Assembly (NCBI RefSeq): GCF_002252445.1
Contig: NZ_NNRJ01000015.1
Span: 615,618 to 679,617 of the forward strand
Origin: Brucella thiophenivorans
Lineage (GTDB): Bacteria > Pseudomonadota > Alphaproteobacteria > Rhizobiales > Rhizobiaceae
Direction: 5' to 3'
Length of the DNA: 64,000 bases
Shown: piece after piece, positions 63,993 to 64,000 of the stretch
Numbering within the stretch: position 1 is the stretch's first letter
How the letters are laid out: each line of letters opens with the position of its first letter
Program-made: the position numbers and the translations under genes
Notes under the pieces: model-generated
Told to the model about the DNA's origin: nothing
The model's input: the letters and a program-made list of their open reading frames with translations, nothing else
Database searches by the model: none

Positions 63993-64000
63993 GCGATTTC

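Overview
The window is a chromosomal segment of an alphaproteobacterium of the Brucellaceae (Ochrobactrum/Brucella group). The indications are an Omp2-type porin, a MliC/PliC-like lysozyme inhibitor, an IalB-family protein, a rhizobial-type short Psd next to PssA, the DUF2232 membrane protein between rpsR and rplI, and a family of palindromic intergenic repeats of the RIME/Bru-RS kind. Most of it is housekeeping DNA. No tRNA, rRNA, CRISPR array or complete mobile element was seen.

Layout. 1-9.8 kb: tail of a riboflavin gene, histone-deacetylase-like enzyme, xseB, porin, DedA and GlsB membrane proteins, YidB, pirin, then dxs-tlyA-rlmD-like. 9.8-15.4 kb: ArsR/AHSA1 pair, LOG-family protein, lysozyme inhibitor, LysM protein, and an ArsR-type metalloregulator in front of an Atm1-like exporter. 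15.4-17.2 kb: an A+T-richer accessory cassette. 17.3-27.3 kb: psd-pssA, an ATPase, an SDR, then (minus strand) dnaB, radA, cvpA, purF and cfa. 27.6-30.0 kb: rpsF-rpsR-DUF2232-rplI. 30.4-37.9 kb: fabD-fabG-acpP-fabF-mltG-yicC-gmk and an SDR. 37.9-41.5 kb: barstar-like gene, a frameshifted VOC gene, tldD, ialB. 41.9-51.6 kb: the aa3 oxidase cluster coxB-coxA-ctaB-coxF-ctaG-coxC-DUF983-SURF1, then ispH-thrB-rnhA. 51.6-64 kb: MFS transporter and divergent LysR, peroxiredoxin, DsbD-N protein, YqgE, thrC-M16-GNAT-GGDEF/EAL, a lipoprotein, and a CSS-domain gene cut off at the right edge.

The most interesting locus is 15.44-17.17 kb, inserted between the exporter and psd. It holds a protein with an N-terminal membrane anchor, a 308-residue protein joining a MuF-like phage-head motif to a C-terminal half resembling the colicin M fold, and a 41-residue membrane peptide that looks like the truncated N-terminus of a paralogue of the first gene. 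The starts of the first two genes lie in inverted repeats that could hide the start codon or ribosome-binding site. I read this as a candidate toxin/immunity cassette aimed at the periplasm or cell wall. The colicin M comparison rests on remembered sequence patterns and must be tested by structure.

Other points of note are likely ArsR operators at two promoters, at least five full-size and two partial copies of the palindromic repeat (two flanking coxF inside the oxidase cluster, one forming the stop codon of a gene), a perfect 38-bp palindrome, an orphan barstar coupled to a 48-residue membrane peptide, and a GGDEF/EAL protein whose GGDEF site is degenerate.
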